Below are positions 9,836 to 20,325 of a DNA stretch of 64,000 bases, piece by piece. Source of the stretch: Bradyrhizobium diazoefficiens. GTDB taxonomy: Bacteria; Pseudomonadota; Alphaproteobacteria; Rhizobiales; Xanthobacteraceae. The notes beneath the pieces are model-generated. The model worked only from the letters and a program-made list of their open reading frames with translations. It searched no databases and was not told the origin of the DNA. How positions within the stretch are numbered: position 1 is the first letter of the stretch; each line of letters starts with the position of its first letter. The stretch lies in contig NZ_JAFCJJ010000008.1 of the NCBI RefSeq assembly GCF_018131015.1, forward strand, positions 62,001-126,000. The letters run 5' to 3'. A program made the translations under genes and the position numbers.

Positions 9836-10990
9836 TCAGGAAGCCGCCATCCGCAGGATGTCGTTGTAGGTCGCAAACACCATCAGCATCAGCACCAGGC
9901 CCAGCCCGATCCGGAAGCCCATTTCCTGGGTCCGCTCCGACAACGGCCGCCCGCGCACCACCTCGGCCGCATAGAACATAAGGTGACCGCCATCGAGCAA
10001 CGGGATCGGGAACAGGTTCAGGAGGCCGATCGAGACCGACAGCACGGCGCAGAGATTGATCACGAATTGGAACCCGGCGCTGGCCGCCTGCCCCGACATC
10101 TTGGCGATTCCGAGCACGCCGCTGACGTCGCCGGGATTGCCGTTGCCGACGAACAGCGAGCCCAGGAACTTGAACGTGCTGGTGATGATGAACCAGACCT
10201 GCTCGACGCCGATCTTGAGCGCCTCGCCGGCCCCGACCGGGGTGGTCGATGCCTCACCGGCCTGCGCCTTGTGCTCGACCCCGAGCACGCCGACGCGGTG
10301 GCTGTTGCCGAAGGGATCCTTGCGCTCCAGCAGCGCCGGGGTTGCGGTGAGCGATACGATGGCGCCGTCCCGCTTCACCTGGAAAACCAGCGACGAACCG
10401 GCGCTCATGGCCACGATCCGCTGCATGTCGGCAAAGCTCTCGATCGGCCGGCCATCGATCTGAACGACGACATCGCCGATCTTGAAGCCGGCCGCGGCGG
10501 CGGCGCCCTCGGCCACGACGCCGTCGACGCGCGCGATCGTGCTCGGCTTGCCGTAGTACAGCGCCATGCCCGCGAAGATCAGGGCGCCGAGGATGAAATT
10601 GGCAATCGGGCCGGCGGCGACGATGGCCGCGCGGGGAGCAACCTTCTTGTGATGGAAGCTGCCGGCGCGCTCCTCGTCCGTCATGGCCGCGAGCGTCTCT
10701 GCCGAGGGGGTCGAGGCCTCGCTCTCGTCGCCGAAGAACTTGACGTAGCCGCCGAGCGGGATCGCCGAGATCTTCCAGCGGGTGCCGTGGCGGTCGTTGA
10801 ACCCGAACAGCTCGGGACCGAAGCCGAGCGAGAAGGTCAGCACGCGAACGCCCGCCCAGCGCGCGACCAGGAAATGGCCGAGTTCGTGGAAGAACACGAC
10901 GATCGTCAGGACGAACAGGAAGGGAACCGCGTAGCCAAGCAGCCCATGGCTCAACGTGTTGAAACTATGGACGAAAAAGTCAGACATCAA
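9836..10990 (-). CDS. rseP: site-2 membrane metalloprotease RseP
   Basis: 384 residues. Zinc intramembrane protease cleaving anti-sigma factors and remnant signal peptides. HExxH is present as HELGH at residues 35-39 in the first membrane segment; one PDZ domain is centred on GFKIGDVVVQIDGRPIES; the second zinc-ligand motif is the NLFPIPLLDGG block in the C-terminal membrane segment. Alphaproteobacterial proteins have a single or degenerate PDZ, consistent with the length. A 7-bp perfect inverted repeat (9800-9806 / 9813-9819) lies in the 178-bp gap to bamA. Confidence 0.96.
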   Translation of the reverse strand: MMSDFFVHSFNTLSHGLLGYAVPFLFVLTIVVFFHELGHFLVARWAGVRVLTFSLGFGPELFGFNDRHGTRWKISAIPLGGYVKFFGDESEASTPSAETLAAMTDEERAGSFHHKKVAPRAAIVAAGPIANFILGALIFAGMALYYGKPSTIARVDGVVAEGAAAAAGFKIGDVVVQIDGRPIESFADMQRIVAMSAGSSLVFQVKRDGAIVSLTATPALLERKDPFGNSHRVGVLGVEHKAQAGEASTTPVGAGEALKIGVEQVWFIITSTFKFLGSLFVGNGNPGDVSGVLGIAKMSGQAASAGFQFVINLCAVLSVSIGLLNLFPIPLLDGGHLMFYAAEVVRGRPLSERTQEMGFRIGLGLVLMLMVFATYNDILRMAAS

Positions 10991-11031
10991 TTCCCCTTAT
11001 CCAGTGCCGCAAGGCCCTGGTCCCGAATTAA

Positions 11032-12255
11032 CTAGGATGCCTTTAAGGCAATTTGAGGCAATAGGGCGGCAGCTTTATTTCGCGAAACATGGTCAACGAA
11101 TATTGCATCGTCGGCCGATGTCATCGGGCTCTGGTTACCGCCGCGAACCCAATCCTCCAGCGTCGCCTCGACCAGCCGGGCGATGGCCCCGAACCGGATC
11201 TTGCCGGCGATGAAGGCCGCCACCGCCACCTCGTTGGCGGCGTTGTAGACGGTGGTCGCCCCCTTCCCGGTCCGCAGCGAGTCATAGGCCAGGCGCAGCG
11301 CCGGGAACCGCTCGAAATCCGGGGCCTCGAAGGTCAAGGTACCGATCTTGGCCAGGTCGAGCTTGGCCGCCGGTCCCGTGATGCGGTCGGGCCAGCCGAG
11401 GCAGTGGGCGATCGGGGTGCGCATGTCGGGGGCGCCGAGCTGGGCCACCACCGAGCGGTCGGAGAACTCGACCATGCCGTGGATGATCGACTGCGGATGG
11501 ACCAGTACGTCGATCTCGTCCGGCGTGAGCGAGAACAGATAGGAGGCCTCGATCACCTCGAGCCCCTTGTTCATCATCGAGGCCGAGTCGATCGTGATCT
11601 TCTGGCCCATGCTCCAGTTCGGATGCTTCAGCGCCTGCGCCAGCGTCGCCTGCTCGATGTCGGCGGGCTTCCAGGTCCGGAACGGGCCGCCCGAGGCGGT
11701 GATGATGACGCGGACGAGTTCGTCACGATTGCCCGAGCTCAGCGCCTGGAACAGCGCGTTGTGCTCGGAATCGGCCGGCAGGATGCAGGCTCCCGCCTTC
11801 GCCGCGCGCTGCATGAAGAAATCGCCGGCGCAGACCAGGCACTCCTTGTTGGCGAGTGCGACGTGGGCGCCGCGATCGACCGCGGCGAGCGCCGGCTTCA
11901 GCCCGGCGGCGCCGCTGACCGCCGCCATCACCCAGTCGGCGGGACGTGCGCCGGCCTCGATCACCGCGCTTTCGCCTGCGCCGCATTCGGTGCCGGTGCC
12001 CGCGAGCGCAGCCTTGAGGTCGGCGAGCTTGGAGGCGTCCGCGATCGCAACATAACGCGCGGAAAATTCCTTCGCGAGGTTTGCCAGCGCGGCGACATTG
12101 CTGTTCGCCGTCAGCGCCTCGACGCGATAGCGCTCGGGCGCGGCACGCAGCAGATCCATCGTGCTGTCGCCGATCGAGCCGGTGGCACCGAGCACCGTGA
12201 CGCTGCGGACGTCGGAGGCCGCAAGCCTGTTATTACGCAAGGGGACTGCGCTCAT
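11032..12255 (-). CDS. dxr: 1-deoxy-D-xylulose 5-phosphate reductoisomerase
   Basis: 407 residues from ATG 12255 (MSAVPLRNN), five bases after the cdsA stop; the frame is open further upstream into cdsA but those codons are not part of the family. NADPH-binding motif GATGSIG at residues 23-29, substrate/metal block with [12 protein letters not shown], and ASGGPFR. It converts DXP to MEP in the non-mevalonate isoprenoid pathway, supplying precursors that UppS, two genes upstream, elongates to undecaprenyl diphosphate. Confidence 0.97.
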   Translation of the reverse strand: MSAVPLRNNRLAASDVRSVTVLGATGSIGDSTMDLLRAAPERYRVEALTANSNVAALANLAKEFSARYVAIADASKLADLKAALAGTGTECGAGESAVIEAGARPADWVMAAVSGAAGLKPALAAVDRGAHVALANKECLVCAGDFFMQRAAKAGACILPADSEHNALFQALSSGNRDELVRVIITASGGPFRTWKPADIEQATLAQALKHPNWSMGQKITIDSASMMNKGLEVIEASYLFSLTPDEIDVLVHPQSIIHGMVEFSDRSVVAQLGAPDMRTPIAHCLGWPDRITGPAAKLDLAKIGTLTFEAPDFERFPALRLAYDSLRTGKGATTVYNAANEVAVAAFIAGKIRFGAIARLVEATLEDWVRGGNQSPMTSADDAIFVDHVSRNKAAALLPQIALKAS

Positions 12256-12259
12256 ATCG

Positions 12260-13102
12260 TCACCAAACCATAAGACCGCTTCCGGCGCTATGCACACCAT
12301 GGCGGAGAAAGCCGATAATCCATGCCACCAGGATGGCGGCGACAAAACCGTCCAGGCGGTCCATGAGCCCGCCATGGCCGGGAATCAAGTGACTGGAATC
12401 CTTGACCCCGAAGCGTCGTTTTACCGCGGATTCGAAGAGATCCCCGAGTTGCGAGACCACCGACAGGATGGCGCTGACGAGTAGCAGTGGAACCGCCTTT
12501 CCAAGCCCGCAGGCGGAAAAGGAGGCCGCAACGGCAAGGCTCGCCACGAACCCGCCGGCCGCCCCGGCCCAGGTCTTCTTGGGGCTCACCCGCGCCCACA
12601 GCTTCGGCCCGCCGATGCTGCGGCCGGCGAAATAGCCGCCGATATCGGTCGCCCAGACCACCAGCAGCACGAACATCAGCGCGGAAAAACCGTTGACCAG
12701 ATCCTTCCGCACCAGGATCGAAGCCAGCAGCGCCGCCGCAGCGTAAGCGAAGCCGGTCGCGGCCCAGACGAACTTGCCGCGCGCGATCAGTGTGACGATC
12801 CCGCCGCCGACACAGCCGACGATGACCGCGGTCTTGAGCGCGCCGGCGGCAACGCACAAGCCCATCATGGCAATGACGATCGTCCCGGCCCCGGTCAGCG
12901 CGGTCGAGCCTGCGCCCACCACCATCAGCCATTCGGCGAACAGCCCGATCGCCACCAGGGTGACGAGCAGCGACCACAGCCAGCCCCCCGCGTAAGCGAT
13001 CGCGATCGTCAGCGGCGCAAGCACCAGCGCTGCGAGGACTCGCATCACGAGATTGCTCGGAGCGGGCGCGGTGCCCGCCGGTGCGGCGTCGGGCTCGCTC
13101 AC
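12260..13102 (-). CDS. cdsA: phosphatidate cytidylyltransferase
   Basis: 280 residues, polytopic with about seven hydrophobic segments. The C-terminal signature is split over [18 protein letters not shown] and the block [36 protein letters not shown], which carries the CDP-alcohol cytidylyltransferase metal ligands. It makes CDP-diacylglycerol from phosphatidate and CTP, the branch point for all phospholipids. Its start overlaps the uppS stop by four bases. Confidence 0.96.
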   Translation of the reverse strand: MSEPDAAPAGTAPAPSNLVMRVLAALVLAPLTIAIAYAGGWLWSLLVTLVAIGLFAEWLMVVGAGSTALTGAGTIVIAMMGLCVAAGALKTAVIVGCVGGGIVTLIARGKFVWAATGFAYAAAALLASILVRKDLVNGFSALMFVLLVVWATDIGGYFAGRSIGGPKLWARVSPKKTWAGAAGGFVASLAVAASFSACGLGKAVPLLLVSAILSVVSQLGDLFESAVKRRFGVKDSSHLIPGHGGLMDRLDGFVAAILVAWIIGFLRHGVHSAGSGLMVW

Positions 13103-13857
13103 GAGGCGGTCTTCGCGACCAGACCGCCAAAACGGCGCTCGCGCCTGGCGAATTCGGCGATCGCGCTCTCAAGCGCGGGCTTGTCGAAATCGGGCCAGTG
13201 CATCGGCACGAAGACGAGCTCGCTGTAAGCGGCTTGCCACATCAGGAAGTTCGACAGGCGCAGCTCGCCACTGGTGCGGATGATGAGATCGGGATCGGGA
13301 ATCTCGGGCGCGTCGAGATGGGCCCCGAGCGTCTCGGCGTCGATCGTGGACGGATCGCGCCGGCCTTCCGCGACCTCGCGTGCGAGCTTCTGCGCCGCCT
13401 TCGCGATCTCTTGCCGCGAGCCGTAGTTGAAGGCGACGACGAGCGTCAGGCGCGTGTTGTCACGCGTCAATTCCTCGGCCTCGTTCAGGAGCGCGCAGAT
13501 GTCGCTCTCGAGCCCCTCCCGCTCGCCGATGATGCGGACCTTGACGCCGTCGCGATGCAGGGTCGCAAGGTCGTTGCGGATGAATCTGCGCAGCAGGCCG
13601 AACAGATCGCCGATCTCGCTCGCCGGGCGCGACCAGTTTTCCGAAGAGAAGGAGAAGATGGTGAGGTAGCGGATGCCGAGCTCGTGCGCGGCGCGCACCA
13701 CGCGGCGCAGCGCCTCCACGCCGCGGCGATGCCCCTCCGCGCGCGGCAAGCCGCGCGCCGCCGCCCAACGCCCGTTGCCATCCATGATGATGGCGACATG
13801 CGCAGGCGCGCCGGACCGATCGGGTCCTTCCGTTGCAGGCGCGGCGGCGTTGGACAT
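13099..13857 (-). CDS. uppS: isoprenyl transferase (undecaprenyl diphosphate synthase)
   Basis: 252 residues. Cis-prenyltransferase: [20 protein letters not shown] holds the catalytic Asp and the diphosphate-binding residues, followed by [23 protein letters not shown] and the C-terminal [19 protein letters not shown] block with the conserved RTSGE. It makes the C55 carrier lipid for peptidoglycan and O-antigen synthesis. It is coupled to cdsA downstream. The 99-bp gap to frr upstream contains a dispersed palindromic repeat. Confidence 0.97.
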   Translation of the reverse strand: MSNAAAPATEGPDRSGAPAHVAIIMDGNGRWAAARGLPRAEGHRRGVEALRRVVRAAHELGIRYLTIFSFSSENWSRPASEIGDLFGLLRRFIRNDLATLHRDGVKVRIIGEREGLESDICALLNEAEELTRDNTRLTLVVAFNYGSRQEIAKAAQKLAREVAEGRRDPSTIDAETLGAHLDAPEIPDPDLIIRTSGELRLSNFLMWQAAYSELVFVPMHWPDFDKPALESAIAEFARRERRFGGLVAKTAS

Positions 13858-13871
13858 GAGGCAGCCCTAAA

Positions 13872-13915
13872 GCATGATCCGAAAAGTGCGAAGCGGCTTT
13901 CCGACGAGATCATGC
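13872..13915. repeat. dispersed 44-bp palindromic repeat unit
   Basis: The arms GCATGATC (13872-13879) and GATCATGC (13908-13915) are perfect inverted repeats, and the inside is partly complementary (GAAAAG against CTTTCC), so the element can form a long imperfect hairpin. From memory, this element type is very common in Bradyrhizobium and Rhodopseudomonas intergenic DNA. It lies between frr and uppS within the operon, where it could affect mRNA stability or attenuate distal genes. Confidence 0.7.
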
Positions 13916-13956
13916 GCGAACGATTCTCTAAGCGCGATGATGATCCTCGCCGCGCG

Positions 13957-14520
13957 TCAGACGGTGAGGATCTCTTTTTCCTTGGCGGCCAGGAGCTGGT
14001 CGATCTCGCCGATCGTTCCGTCGGTCGCCTTCTGCACCTCGTCGGCGTGACGCTTCTGGTCGTCCTCCGACATCTCGTGGTTCTTCTCGAGCTTCTTCAG
14101 GACGTCGAGGCCGTCGCGGCGGACGTGGCGGGCGGCGACCTTGGCGGCTTCGGCGTATTTGTGCGCGACCTTCACCAACTCCTTGCGGCGCTCCTCGTTC
14201 AGCTCGGGGATGCGCAGGCGCAGCACCTGGCCTTCGGTCGCCGGCGACAGGCCGAGATTGGAATCGACGATCGCCTTCTCCACCGCCTTGACCATCGACT
14301 TGTCCCAGACCTGCACCGAGATCAGGCGCGGCTCAGGCACGCTGACGGTGGCGAGCTGGTTGAGGGGCATATGACTGCCATAAGCATCGACCTGCACCGG
14401 ATCGAGCATCGAGGCGGAGGCACGCCCCGTGCGCAGGCCGCCGAGTTCGTGCTTGAGGGACTGGACGGCGCCCTGCATGCGGCGCTTCACTTCGTTGAGG
14501 TCGAAATTACCCGTGGCCAT
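13957..14520 (-). CDS. frr: ribosome recycling factor
   Basis: 187 residues from ATG 14520, which has GGAG seven bases upstream; a GTG one codon earlier is also open. Family features are [22 protein letters not shown] (helix 1, with the conserved L..LRTGRAS), [14 protein letters not shown] and the C-terminal three-helix hairpin [16 protein letters not shown]. With EF-G it splits post-termination ribosomes. It lies 64 bp downstream of pyrH in the conserved rpsB-tsf-pyrH-frr order. Confidence 0.97.
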   Translation of the reverse strand: MATGNFDLNEVKRRMQGAVQSLKHELGGLRTGRASASMLDPVQVDAYGSHMPLNQLATVSVPEPRLISVQVWDKSMVKAVEKAIVDSNLGLSPATEGQVLRLRIPELNEERRKELVKVAHKYAEAAKVAARHVRRDGLDVLKKLEKNHEMSEDDQKRHADEVQKATDGTIGEIDQLLAAKEKEILTV

Positions 14521-14584
14521 CACGTTTCTCCTTCAAAATCCGCCCGCCCCTCCGCGCCCTTGCCTCGGGGCGCGCAAGATGAGG

Positions 14585-15301
14585 TCAGCCGGCGACGATC
14601 GTCCCGTGGCCGACGCCGCGCAGAATCGCGCCGATCGAGCCGGGCTCCGCGATCGAAAACACGATGATAGGCAGCGACGTCTCGCGGGCAAGCGCGAAGG
14701 CGGTCGCGTCCATCACCTTGTAGCCCCCTTCGATCGCCTGCGAATGGGTCAGCCGGTCGAACCGCGTCGCGGAGGGATCCTGCTTCGGGTCGGCCGAGTA
14801 GACGCCATCGACATTGGTCGCCTTCAGCACCGCCTGCGCGCCGATCTCGGCGGCCCGCAGCACCGCGGTCGTATCGGTGGTGAAGAACGGATTGCCGGTT
14901 CCACCGCCGAGCAGCAGGATTCGGCCTTCCGCGAGGTATTTGTGCGCCGCAGTGCGGGTGAACAGCTCGGAAATCTCGGGCATGACGAAGGCCGACAGGG
15001 CGCGCGCCGGCATGCCCTTGCGCTCGATCGTGGCCTCGAGCGCGAGGCAGTTCATCATGGTGGCGAGCATGCCCATGGTGTCGCCGGTGGTGCGGGAAAC
15101 ACCTCGGGAAGAGACCTCGACCCCGCGAAAGATGTTGCCGCCGCCGATCACGACGGCGACCTCGGTGCCGAGATGACGGGCCGCGATCAGATCGTCGGCA
15201 ACCCGGTCGATGGTCGGCTGATCGATGCCAAAGCCCTGCTGTCCCGCGAGATATTCGCCGGACAGCTTGATCACGACGCGACGGTAGACCGGATCAGTCA
15301 T
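14585..15301 (-). CDS. pyrH: UMP kinase
   Basis: 238 residues from ATG 15301 ([20 protein letters not shown]). The frame is open for 46 further codons but those are not conserved. Amino-acid-kinase fold: [10 protein letters not shown] at the N-terminus, [11 protein letters not shown] nucleotide-binding loop, [11 protein letters not shown] and [11 protein letters not shown]. It phosphorylates UMP to UDP and is allosterically regulated by GTP and UTP in the family. Gene order is as in most proteobacteria. Confidence 0.97.
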   Translation of the reverse strand: MTDPVYRRVVIKLSGEYLAGQQGFGIDQPTIDRVADDLIAARHLGTEVAVVIGGGNIFRGVEVSSRGVSRTTGDTMGMLATMMNCLALEATIERKGMPARALSAFVMPEISELFTRTAAHKYLAEGRILLLGGGTGNPFFTTDTTAVLRAAEIGAQAVLKATNVDGVYSADPKQDPSATRFDRLTHSQAIEGGYKVMDATAFALARETSLPIIVFSIAEPGSIGAILRGVGHGTIVAG

Positions 15302-15362
15302 GAGCACTTTCCTTGTCCGGGCGCCGCTTCCGGCGGCACGCCGGAAGGAGGTGTTCCGGCGT

Positions 15363-16286
15363 TTACTTCTTGCCGCTGGCCGCAGCGACCTCGGCCGCGA
15401 AGTCCGATTCCTGCTTCTCGATTCCCTCACCGAGAGCATAGCGCACGAAGCCCGCGATCTTCACGGCGCCGCCGACCTTGCCCTCGGCCTCCTTCACCGC
15501 CTGCGCCACCGACTTGCCGGTGTCGTGGATGAAGGCCTGCTCGAGCAGGCAGACTTCCTTGTAGTAGGTCTTCAGGCCGGACTCGACGATCTTCTCGATG
15601 ACGTTCTCGGGCTTGCCCTGCTGGCGATATTTGTCGGCGAGCACGTCCTTCTCGCGCTTGACCACCGCCGGATCGAGACCTGACGGATCGAGCGCGAGCG
15701 GGTTGGCGGCCGCGACATGCATCGCGAGCTGGCGGCCGAGCGTTGCGAGCTCGTCGGCCTTGCCCGGCGATTCCAGCGCCACGATCACGCCCATCTTGCC
15801 GGCGCCGTCGATGACCGCGCCGTGGACATAGCTCGACACCACGCCCTGCCCAACTTCGAGCGAAGCTGCGCGGCGCAGCGTCATGTTCTCGCCGATGGTG
15901 GCGATCGCGTCGTTGATCGCGGCCTCGATCGTGACGTCGCCGACCTTGGCGGCCTTGATCTTCTCGACGTCGGCGCCGGCGTCGAAGCCGACCTGGGCGA
16001 TCATCTTGACCAGACCCTGGAACTGGCCGTTGCGGGCGACGAAGTCGGTCTCGGAATTGACCTCGACCAGAACGCCCCTGGTGCCCCTGGTGAGCGCGCC
16101 GATCAGGCCTTCGGCCGCGACGCGGCCCGACTTCTTGGCGGCCTTCGACAGGCCCTTCTTGCGCAGCCAGTCCTGCGCCGCTTCCATGTTGCCGTCGTTC
16201 TCGGTCAGCGCGGCCTTGCAGTCCATCATGCCTGCGCCGGTGGACTCGCGCAGGTCCTTGACCATCGCTGCTGTGATCGTTGCCAT
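15363..16286 (-). CDS. tsf: elongation factor Ts
   Basis: 307 residues from ATG 16286 ([19 protein letters not shown]). The N-terminal UBA-like module and the TDFVARN motif ([10 protein letters not shown]) that contacts EF-Tu are clear; two core subdomains and the C-terminal module follow. It is the nucleotide exchange factor for EF-Tu. The start was placed here because the preceding 40 codons of open frame (to 16406) carry no family similarity. It lies 132 bp downstream of rpsB. Confidence 0.97.
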   Translation of the reverse strand: MATITAAMVKDLRESTGAGMMDCKAALTENDGNMEAAQDWLRKKGLSKAAKKSGRVAAEGLIGALTRGTRGVLVEVNSETDFVARNGQFQGLVKMIAQVGFDAGADVEKIKAAKVGDVTIEAAINDAIATIGENMTLRRAASLEVGQGVVSSYVHGAVIDGAGKMGVIVALESPGKADELATLGRQLAMHVAAANPLALDPSGLDPAVVKREKDVLADKYRQQGKPENVIEKIVESGLKTYYKEVCLLEQAFIHDTGKSVAQAVKEAEGKVGGAVKIAGFVRYALGEGIEKQESDFAAEVAAASGKK

Positions 16287-16418
16287 CGTTGAAAATCCTT
16301 TTTGCCTGACGGTTTGCCGCGGCGTGGCATCATCGCCTCCGCCGCGGTCCATCTCAGGAATTCGCGTCAACTGAAATGGTGGCCGGACCCTATCCGGCCA
16401 ACCCATCGCTCTTTTTGA

Positions 16419-17408
16419 CTATTCCGCTTCCGCGGTCAGCGCCTTGGCCTTGGCGACCCAGGCATCCGCACGGCTGGGCAGACCGACTTCTTCGCCGATC
16501 GTGTGCGCGGTGTCGTGATCGAGCTCGGCGAGCTGCCAGAAATGGAAGATGCCGAGGTCGTTGAACTTCTTCTCGATCGCGCCCGACACGCCCGGGAGCT
16601 TCTTGAGGTCGTCGGCGGTGCCGCGCGGACCGGCAAGGCCCTGGAAGCCGCCGGTCGTGGGCAGTTCTTCGGCGGCCGGACGGACCGAGGCGCCGATGTC
16701 GATGCCGGCATCGCCCTGGGCACGCGAGATGCCGTCGATCGCCGCGCGCGCGACCAGGTCGCAATAGAGCGCGATGGCGCGGCCGGCGTCGTCATTGCCC
16801 GGAACCACATAGGTGATGCCCTTGGGGTCCGAATTGGTGTCGACGATCGCGGCGACCGGGATGTTGAGGCGCTGGGCCTCCTGAATCGCGATGTCTTCCT
16901 TGTTGGTGTCGATCACGAAGATCAGGTCGGGCAGACCGCCCATGTCCTTGATGCCGCCGAGCGAGCGGTCGAGCTTGTCGCGCTCGCGCTGCAGCGTCAG
17001 GCGTTCCTTCTTGGTGTAGGAATTGGCTTCGCCGCCCGCCAGCACCTCGTCGAGGTGACGCAGGCGCTTGATCGAGGCCGAGATCGTCTTCCAGTTGGTC
17101 AGCGTGCCGCCGAGCCAGCGCGAATTGACGAAATACTGCGCGCAGCGCTTGGCCGCGTCCGCGACGCCGTCCTGCGCCTGGCGCTTGGTGCCGACGAACA
17201 GGATGCGGCCGCCCTTGGCGACGGTGTCGCTGACGGCCTGCAGCGCGTTGTGCAGCATCGGCACGGTCTGCGCGAGGTCGACGATGTGGATGTTGTTGCG
17301 GGCGCCGAAAATGAACGGAGCCATTTTCGGATTCCAGCGGTGGGACTGGTGACCAAAGTGCACGCCAGCCTCGAGCAGCTGACGCATGGTGAAGTCGGGA
17401 AGCGCCAT
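16419..17408 (-). CDS. rpsB: 30S ribosomal protein S2
   Basis: 329 residues. N-terminal [24 protein letters not shown] is the S2 signature and the second signature is around [19 protein letters not shown]...[13 protein letters not shown]. The C-terminal extension beyond about residue 240, ending in a helix-hairpin-like segment with ALTAEAE, is typical of alphaproteobacterial S2. First gene of the long minus-strand cluster, preceded by a recognisable promoter and a structured leader. Confidence 0.97.
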   Translation of the reverse strand: MALPDFTMRQLLEAGVHFGHQSHRWNPKMAPFIFGARNNIHIVDLAQTVPMLHNALQAVSDTVAKGGRILFVGTKRQAQDGVADAAKRCAQYFVNSRWLGGTLTNWKTISASIKRLRHLDEVLAGGEANSYTKKERLTLQRERDKLDRSLGGIKDMGGLPDLIFVIDTNKEDIAIQEAQRLNIPVAAIVDTNSDPKGITYVVPGNDDAGRAIALYCDLVARAAIDGISRAQGDAGIDIGASVRPAAEELPTTGGFQGLAGPRGTADDLKKLPGVSGAIEKKFNDLGIFHFWQLAELDHDTAHTIGEEVGLPSRADAWVAKAKALTAEAE

Positions 17409-17410
17409 AG

Positions 17411-17505
17411 TCTAATTCTCCGGTTGGTTCCTCCGGAAACGTGTGAGCAAAACGGAGCGTTCTCGCCCCGGTTGCCACCGGACGGCCTTGTGAGCCATGT
17501 TTCCG
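17411..17505 (-). promoter_or_regulatory. structured 5' leader of rpsB, candidate S2 autoregulatory site
   Basis: In the transcript, CGGAAAC (17499-17505) can pair with GTTTCCG (17434-17440), enclosing a CCGGT-GGCA-ACCGG hairpin and a GAG...CTC stem. The closing pairing abuts GGAGG in the ribosome-loading region. E. coli S2 autoregulates rpsB-tsf through its leader; a similar role here is inference from position and pairing only. Confidence 0.3.
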
Positions 17506-17520
17506 TGTGAGATGGCGCGC

Positions 17521-17548
17521 TATATAGCGCCATTTCGGGCAGAAGCAA
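17521..17548 (-). promoter_or_regulatory. predicted sigma-70 promoter of rpsB
   Basis: Read on the minus strand: -35 TTGCTT (17543-17548), 16-bp spacer, -10 TATATA (17521-17526). The start site would lie near 17514, about 105 bases before the rpsB ATG, leaving room for a structured leader. Confidence 0.5.
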
Positions 17549-17615
17549 GGAAATAAGGGCCTCATCTGGGACGGTTTTCACCCCCCCAGAGGGCCCTTTC
17601 CGTAAACACCCTGCC

Positions 17616-20072
17616 CTAGCACCTCGGCACGTTCGGCGGGCACTTCCTCGCTGCCGGCGGCGGCGCGGCGGGACGCGGCGGCGGGGCTGCCGGACGCGGC
17701 GGCGGCGCAACAGCCATCCGCGGCGGCGGTGGCGGGGCCGGCCTTGCGACCGGCGGCGGCGGCGCAGGCCGCGCCATTGGCGGAGGTGGCGGACGCACGG
17801 CCGCCACGGGTGGAGGCGGCGGCCGCACGGCCACGGGCGGCGGAGCCACCCTGGCCGGCGGCGGCGCAGCGACATGCGGAGGCGGCGGTGCCGGGCGCGC
17901 GGCTGCGGGCGGTGGCGGCGTCGGTCGCGCCACGGCCTGGGGCGGCGGCGCTGCCGGCGGCCGGGCGGCCTGCGCGGGAAGCGCCTGATTCGGCGGCTTG
18001 ATCTGCTGGCCCGCGGCGGGCGGCGTCGGTGCAACCGGTCGCGCGGCGACGGCGGGAGGCGTGCCGGGCGGTGTTGCGCCCGGCGGCTTTCCGCCCGGAC
18101 CTGGTGTCACGGCGGGGTTTGCAACGGGTGCGGTCGCGGTCGCCGGAGCGGCCACTGGCGGCGGACCGGAACGAGGCGGCGGTGTCGTGCCCGGAGCAAC
18201 CGCCGTCGGCGTCCCCGGACGGCCCGGCGGCGGCGCGCCGGGTGCCGTCGGTGCAGTCGCGGTCGGTGCGGGCCTGCCGCCCGGCCCTGCCCCGGCTGGC
18301 GGGGTCGGCGGGCCGCCCTGGGCACCGGGAACCGGCAGCGTGTTGGCCTGGGGCAGCCTGGTCGGAGCCGCAGCAGGCGGTGCTGCGGGCGGCGTTGCGG
18401 CCGGGGCGACGTTGGCGGGCGTTGCCGCCGGCATTCCGGGCCGCGCGACCGGCTGGATCGTCGCACTCGGCGGCATCGGCGCCTTGCCCTGCTGGATCAG
18501 CGCGGCGCGCTGCGCCACCGCCTGCGGCACGGCGGGGCCTGCGGGGTTGGCGCGGCCGGCCACGGCCGGGGCAAGATTGCCGGGTCCGGGTGCTGGCCCC
18601 GCCCCCGCCGCTGGCGGCGCTGGCGGGCGGTTGATCACGGTATTGATGACCGTGGTGTTGTGGATGTTCTGATAGACGATGTTGTTCGGCGGCGGCGCCA
18701 CATAGGCCGGCGCGCGGACATACACAGGGATCGGCACGAACAGCGGCTGCGGCAGCACGAACAGGCCGATCACCGGCAGCGGCGGCGGCAGCACGACGAA
18801 GTCCGGCGGCGGCGGCGGCAAATAATAGACCGGCGGCGGCGGGGGCGGCGCGAAGTCGAACACGGGATCGCCGAACGCCAGCACCGGACGATCGACATAG
18901 ACCACCTCTGCCGGCGGCGGCGGCGGCACGTCGTAGTCCATCATCGCAAAGGCGGGCGGCGGCTCGAGCGGCGCGGTCAGGATCGCGAGACGCCGGCGCG
19001 CGTCGTCCGCATGCGGCCCGCCCGGATAGCGGCGCAGATACGACCAGTACGCTTCCGGCGTGTCGGTGCGATAGGTTCGCCGCCATGTGATGGCCTCGCG
19101 GCGCGCCGCGGCGATCGCCATCACGCGCCTGGCGAGGGGATCGCCGGGATAGGCGGCGAGAAATTCCTCATAGGCCGGCAGCGTGTCGCGCTCGAGCACG
19201 GCGGCATAGGCATCCCGCACCCCGAGATCGCGGATCGGCTTGTTGCGGATCGCGGCGACCTGGTCGGGCGCGGCCTCCGGCGGCGGCGCGTCGGGCCCGC
19301 GCTCGAAGAACGAGAACGGCGCTGCAATCTTCTGCTCGTTCCAGGGCACCTGCGCGCCCTTGCTGGCCTCGTTGACGCGCAGGCGGACGCGGTCGAACAC
19401 CTCGGGCAGCGGCAGGCCGCCGGTCCGGATCATCTCGGCGAGCGACTGGGCGTAGATGCCGTAGGGTCCGGGCTCCTCGGGCGCGACCGTGCCGGGCGCG
19501 GCGTTGAAGCCGATCAGCATGTTCTGGTCGGGCTCGACCAGCGCAAGGCCGCTCGCGATCCGCTGGCCGCCCTCGATGAAGGGCTGGGCGCGCGCGGCGT
19601 CGAGCACGATGATGTTGGCCTTGAGCGGGATCGCCGCGAGCTGGCGCGCATAATCGCTGATGCGCAGGCCTTCGGTCGGAACGTCGGTGTCCCGCGTGAT
19701 GCTGGAATCGACCGGGATGAAATAGTTCTCTCCGGCGAGCTGAATGCCGTAACCGGCAAAATAGACCATTGCCACCGTGCCGGGACCCGAAGCCTGCGCC
19801 TTCTGGATGAAATCGCGAAAGCTCTTGCGCAGCGTATCGCCGTCGAGATCGCGCGCGCCGACCACGTCGAAGCCGGCCGCCTGCAGCGTCTGCGCGATCA
19901 GGCCGGCATCGTTCGCGGTGGTTGCCAGCGGCGATTTGGCATAGGCGCCGTTGCCGACCACGAGCGCGATGCGCTTTTCCTGCTGCTGCGCAAGCGCCGG
20001 ATGGGTCGCACCCGCGGCAAGGAGCAGAATCGGCAGGAGGAAGAAGATGAAGGCCTTTTGTGTCCCACGCAT
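17616..20072 (-). CDS. secreted caspase-like protein with replaced catalytic dyad and proline-rich tail
   Basis: 818 residues from ATG 20072 (MRGTQKAFIF), which opens a signal peptide ending near ALAQQ; the frame is open to 20483 but that part is not protein-like. Residues 33-260 have the peptidase C14 (caspase) fold: KRIALVVGNGAYAKSPL, NDAGLIAQTLQAAGFDV, then the beta strands normally carrying His and Cys. The His position reads FAGYG (Tyr108 in place of His) and the Cys position reads LDAAR (Ala160 in place of Cys), so no protease activity is expected. Residues from about 480 onward form a long Pro/Ala/Gly-rich, probably disordered tail ending RKCPPNVPRC. Likely a periplasmic or envelope scaffold or ligand-binding protein. 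Confidence 0.85.
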   Translation of the reverse strand: MRGTQKAFIFFLLPILLLAAGATHPALAQQQEKRIALVVGNGAYAKSPLATTANDAGLIAQTLQAAGFDVVGARDLDGDTLRKSFRDFIQKAQASGPGTVAMVYFAGYGIQLAGENYFIPVDSSITRDTDVPTEGLRISDYARQLAAIPLKANIIVLDAARAQPFIEGGQRIASGLALVEPDQNMLIGFNAAPGTVAPEEPGPYGIYAQSLAEMIRTGGLPLPEVFDRVRLRVNEASKGAQVPWNEQKIAAPFSFFERGPDAPPPEAAPDQVAAIRNKPIRDLGVRDAYAAVLERDTLPAYEEFLAAYPGDPLARRVMAIAAARREAITWRRTYRTDTPEAYWSYLRRYPGGPHADDARRRLAILTAPLEPPPAFAMMDYDVPPPPPAEVVYVDRPVLAFGDPVFDFAPPPPPPVYYLPPPPPDFVVLPPPLPVIGLFVLPQPLFVPIPVYVRAPAYVAPPPNNIVYQNIHNTTVINTVINRPPAPPAAGAGPAPGPGNLAPAVAGRANPAGPAVPQAVAQRAALIQQGKAPMPPSATIQPVARPGMPAATPANVAPAATPPAAPPAAAPTRLPQANTLPVPGAQGGPPTPPAGAGPGGRPAPTATAPTAPGAPPPGRPGTPTAVAPGTTPPPRSGPPPVAAPATATAPVANPAVTPGPGGKPPGATPPGTPPAVAARPVAPTPPAAGQQIKPPNQALPAQAARPPAAPPPQAVARPTPPPPAAARPAPPPPHVAAPPPARVAPPPVAVRPPPPPVAAVRPPPPPMARPAPPPPVARPAPPPPPRMAVAPPPRPAAPPPRPAAPPPAARKCPPNVPRC

Positions 20073-20325
20073 TGGCTTGCTTGCCCGTCGTCGTCGTTGA
20101 GATTGTTGTTGGGTTACCACGGCGCATGAGGCGCGTGGAAGGCTGAACGGCACTTGAACGAAAGGCCCGGATTGAGGCGGGCGAATGGCGCCGGGTCTGA
20201 CGCCGAACGCGAAACGCCGGGCTTCGCGAGCAGCCCGCCCCTGCGCGGTCATCCGCCGGTCAGCTCGAGCTTGCTTTGCTCCACGGCCGCGTTCGTCGAT
20301 GCAGCGCCAGCCACGCCGCACAGTC

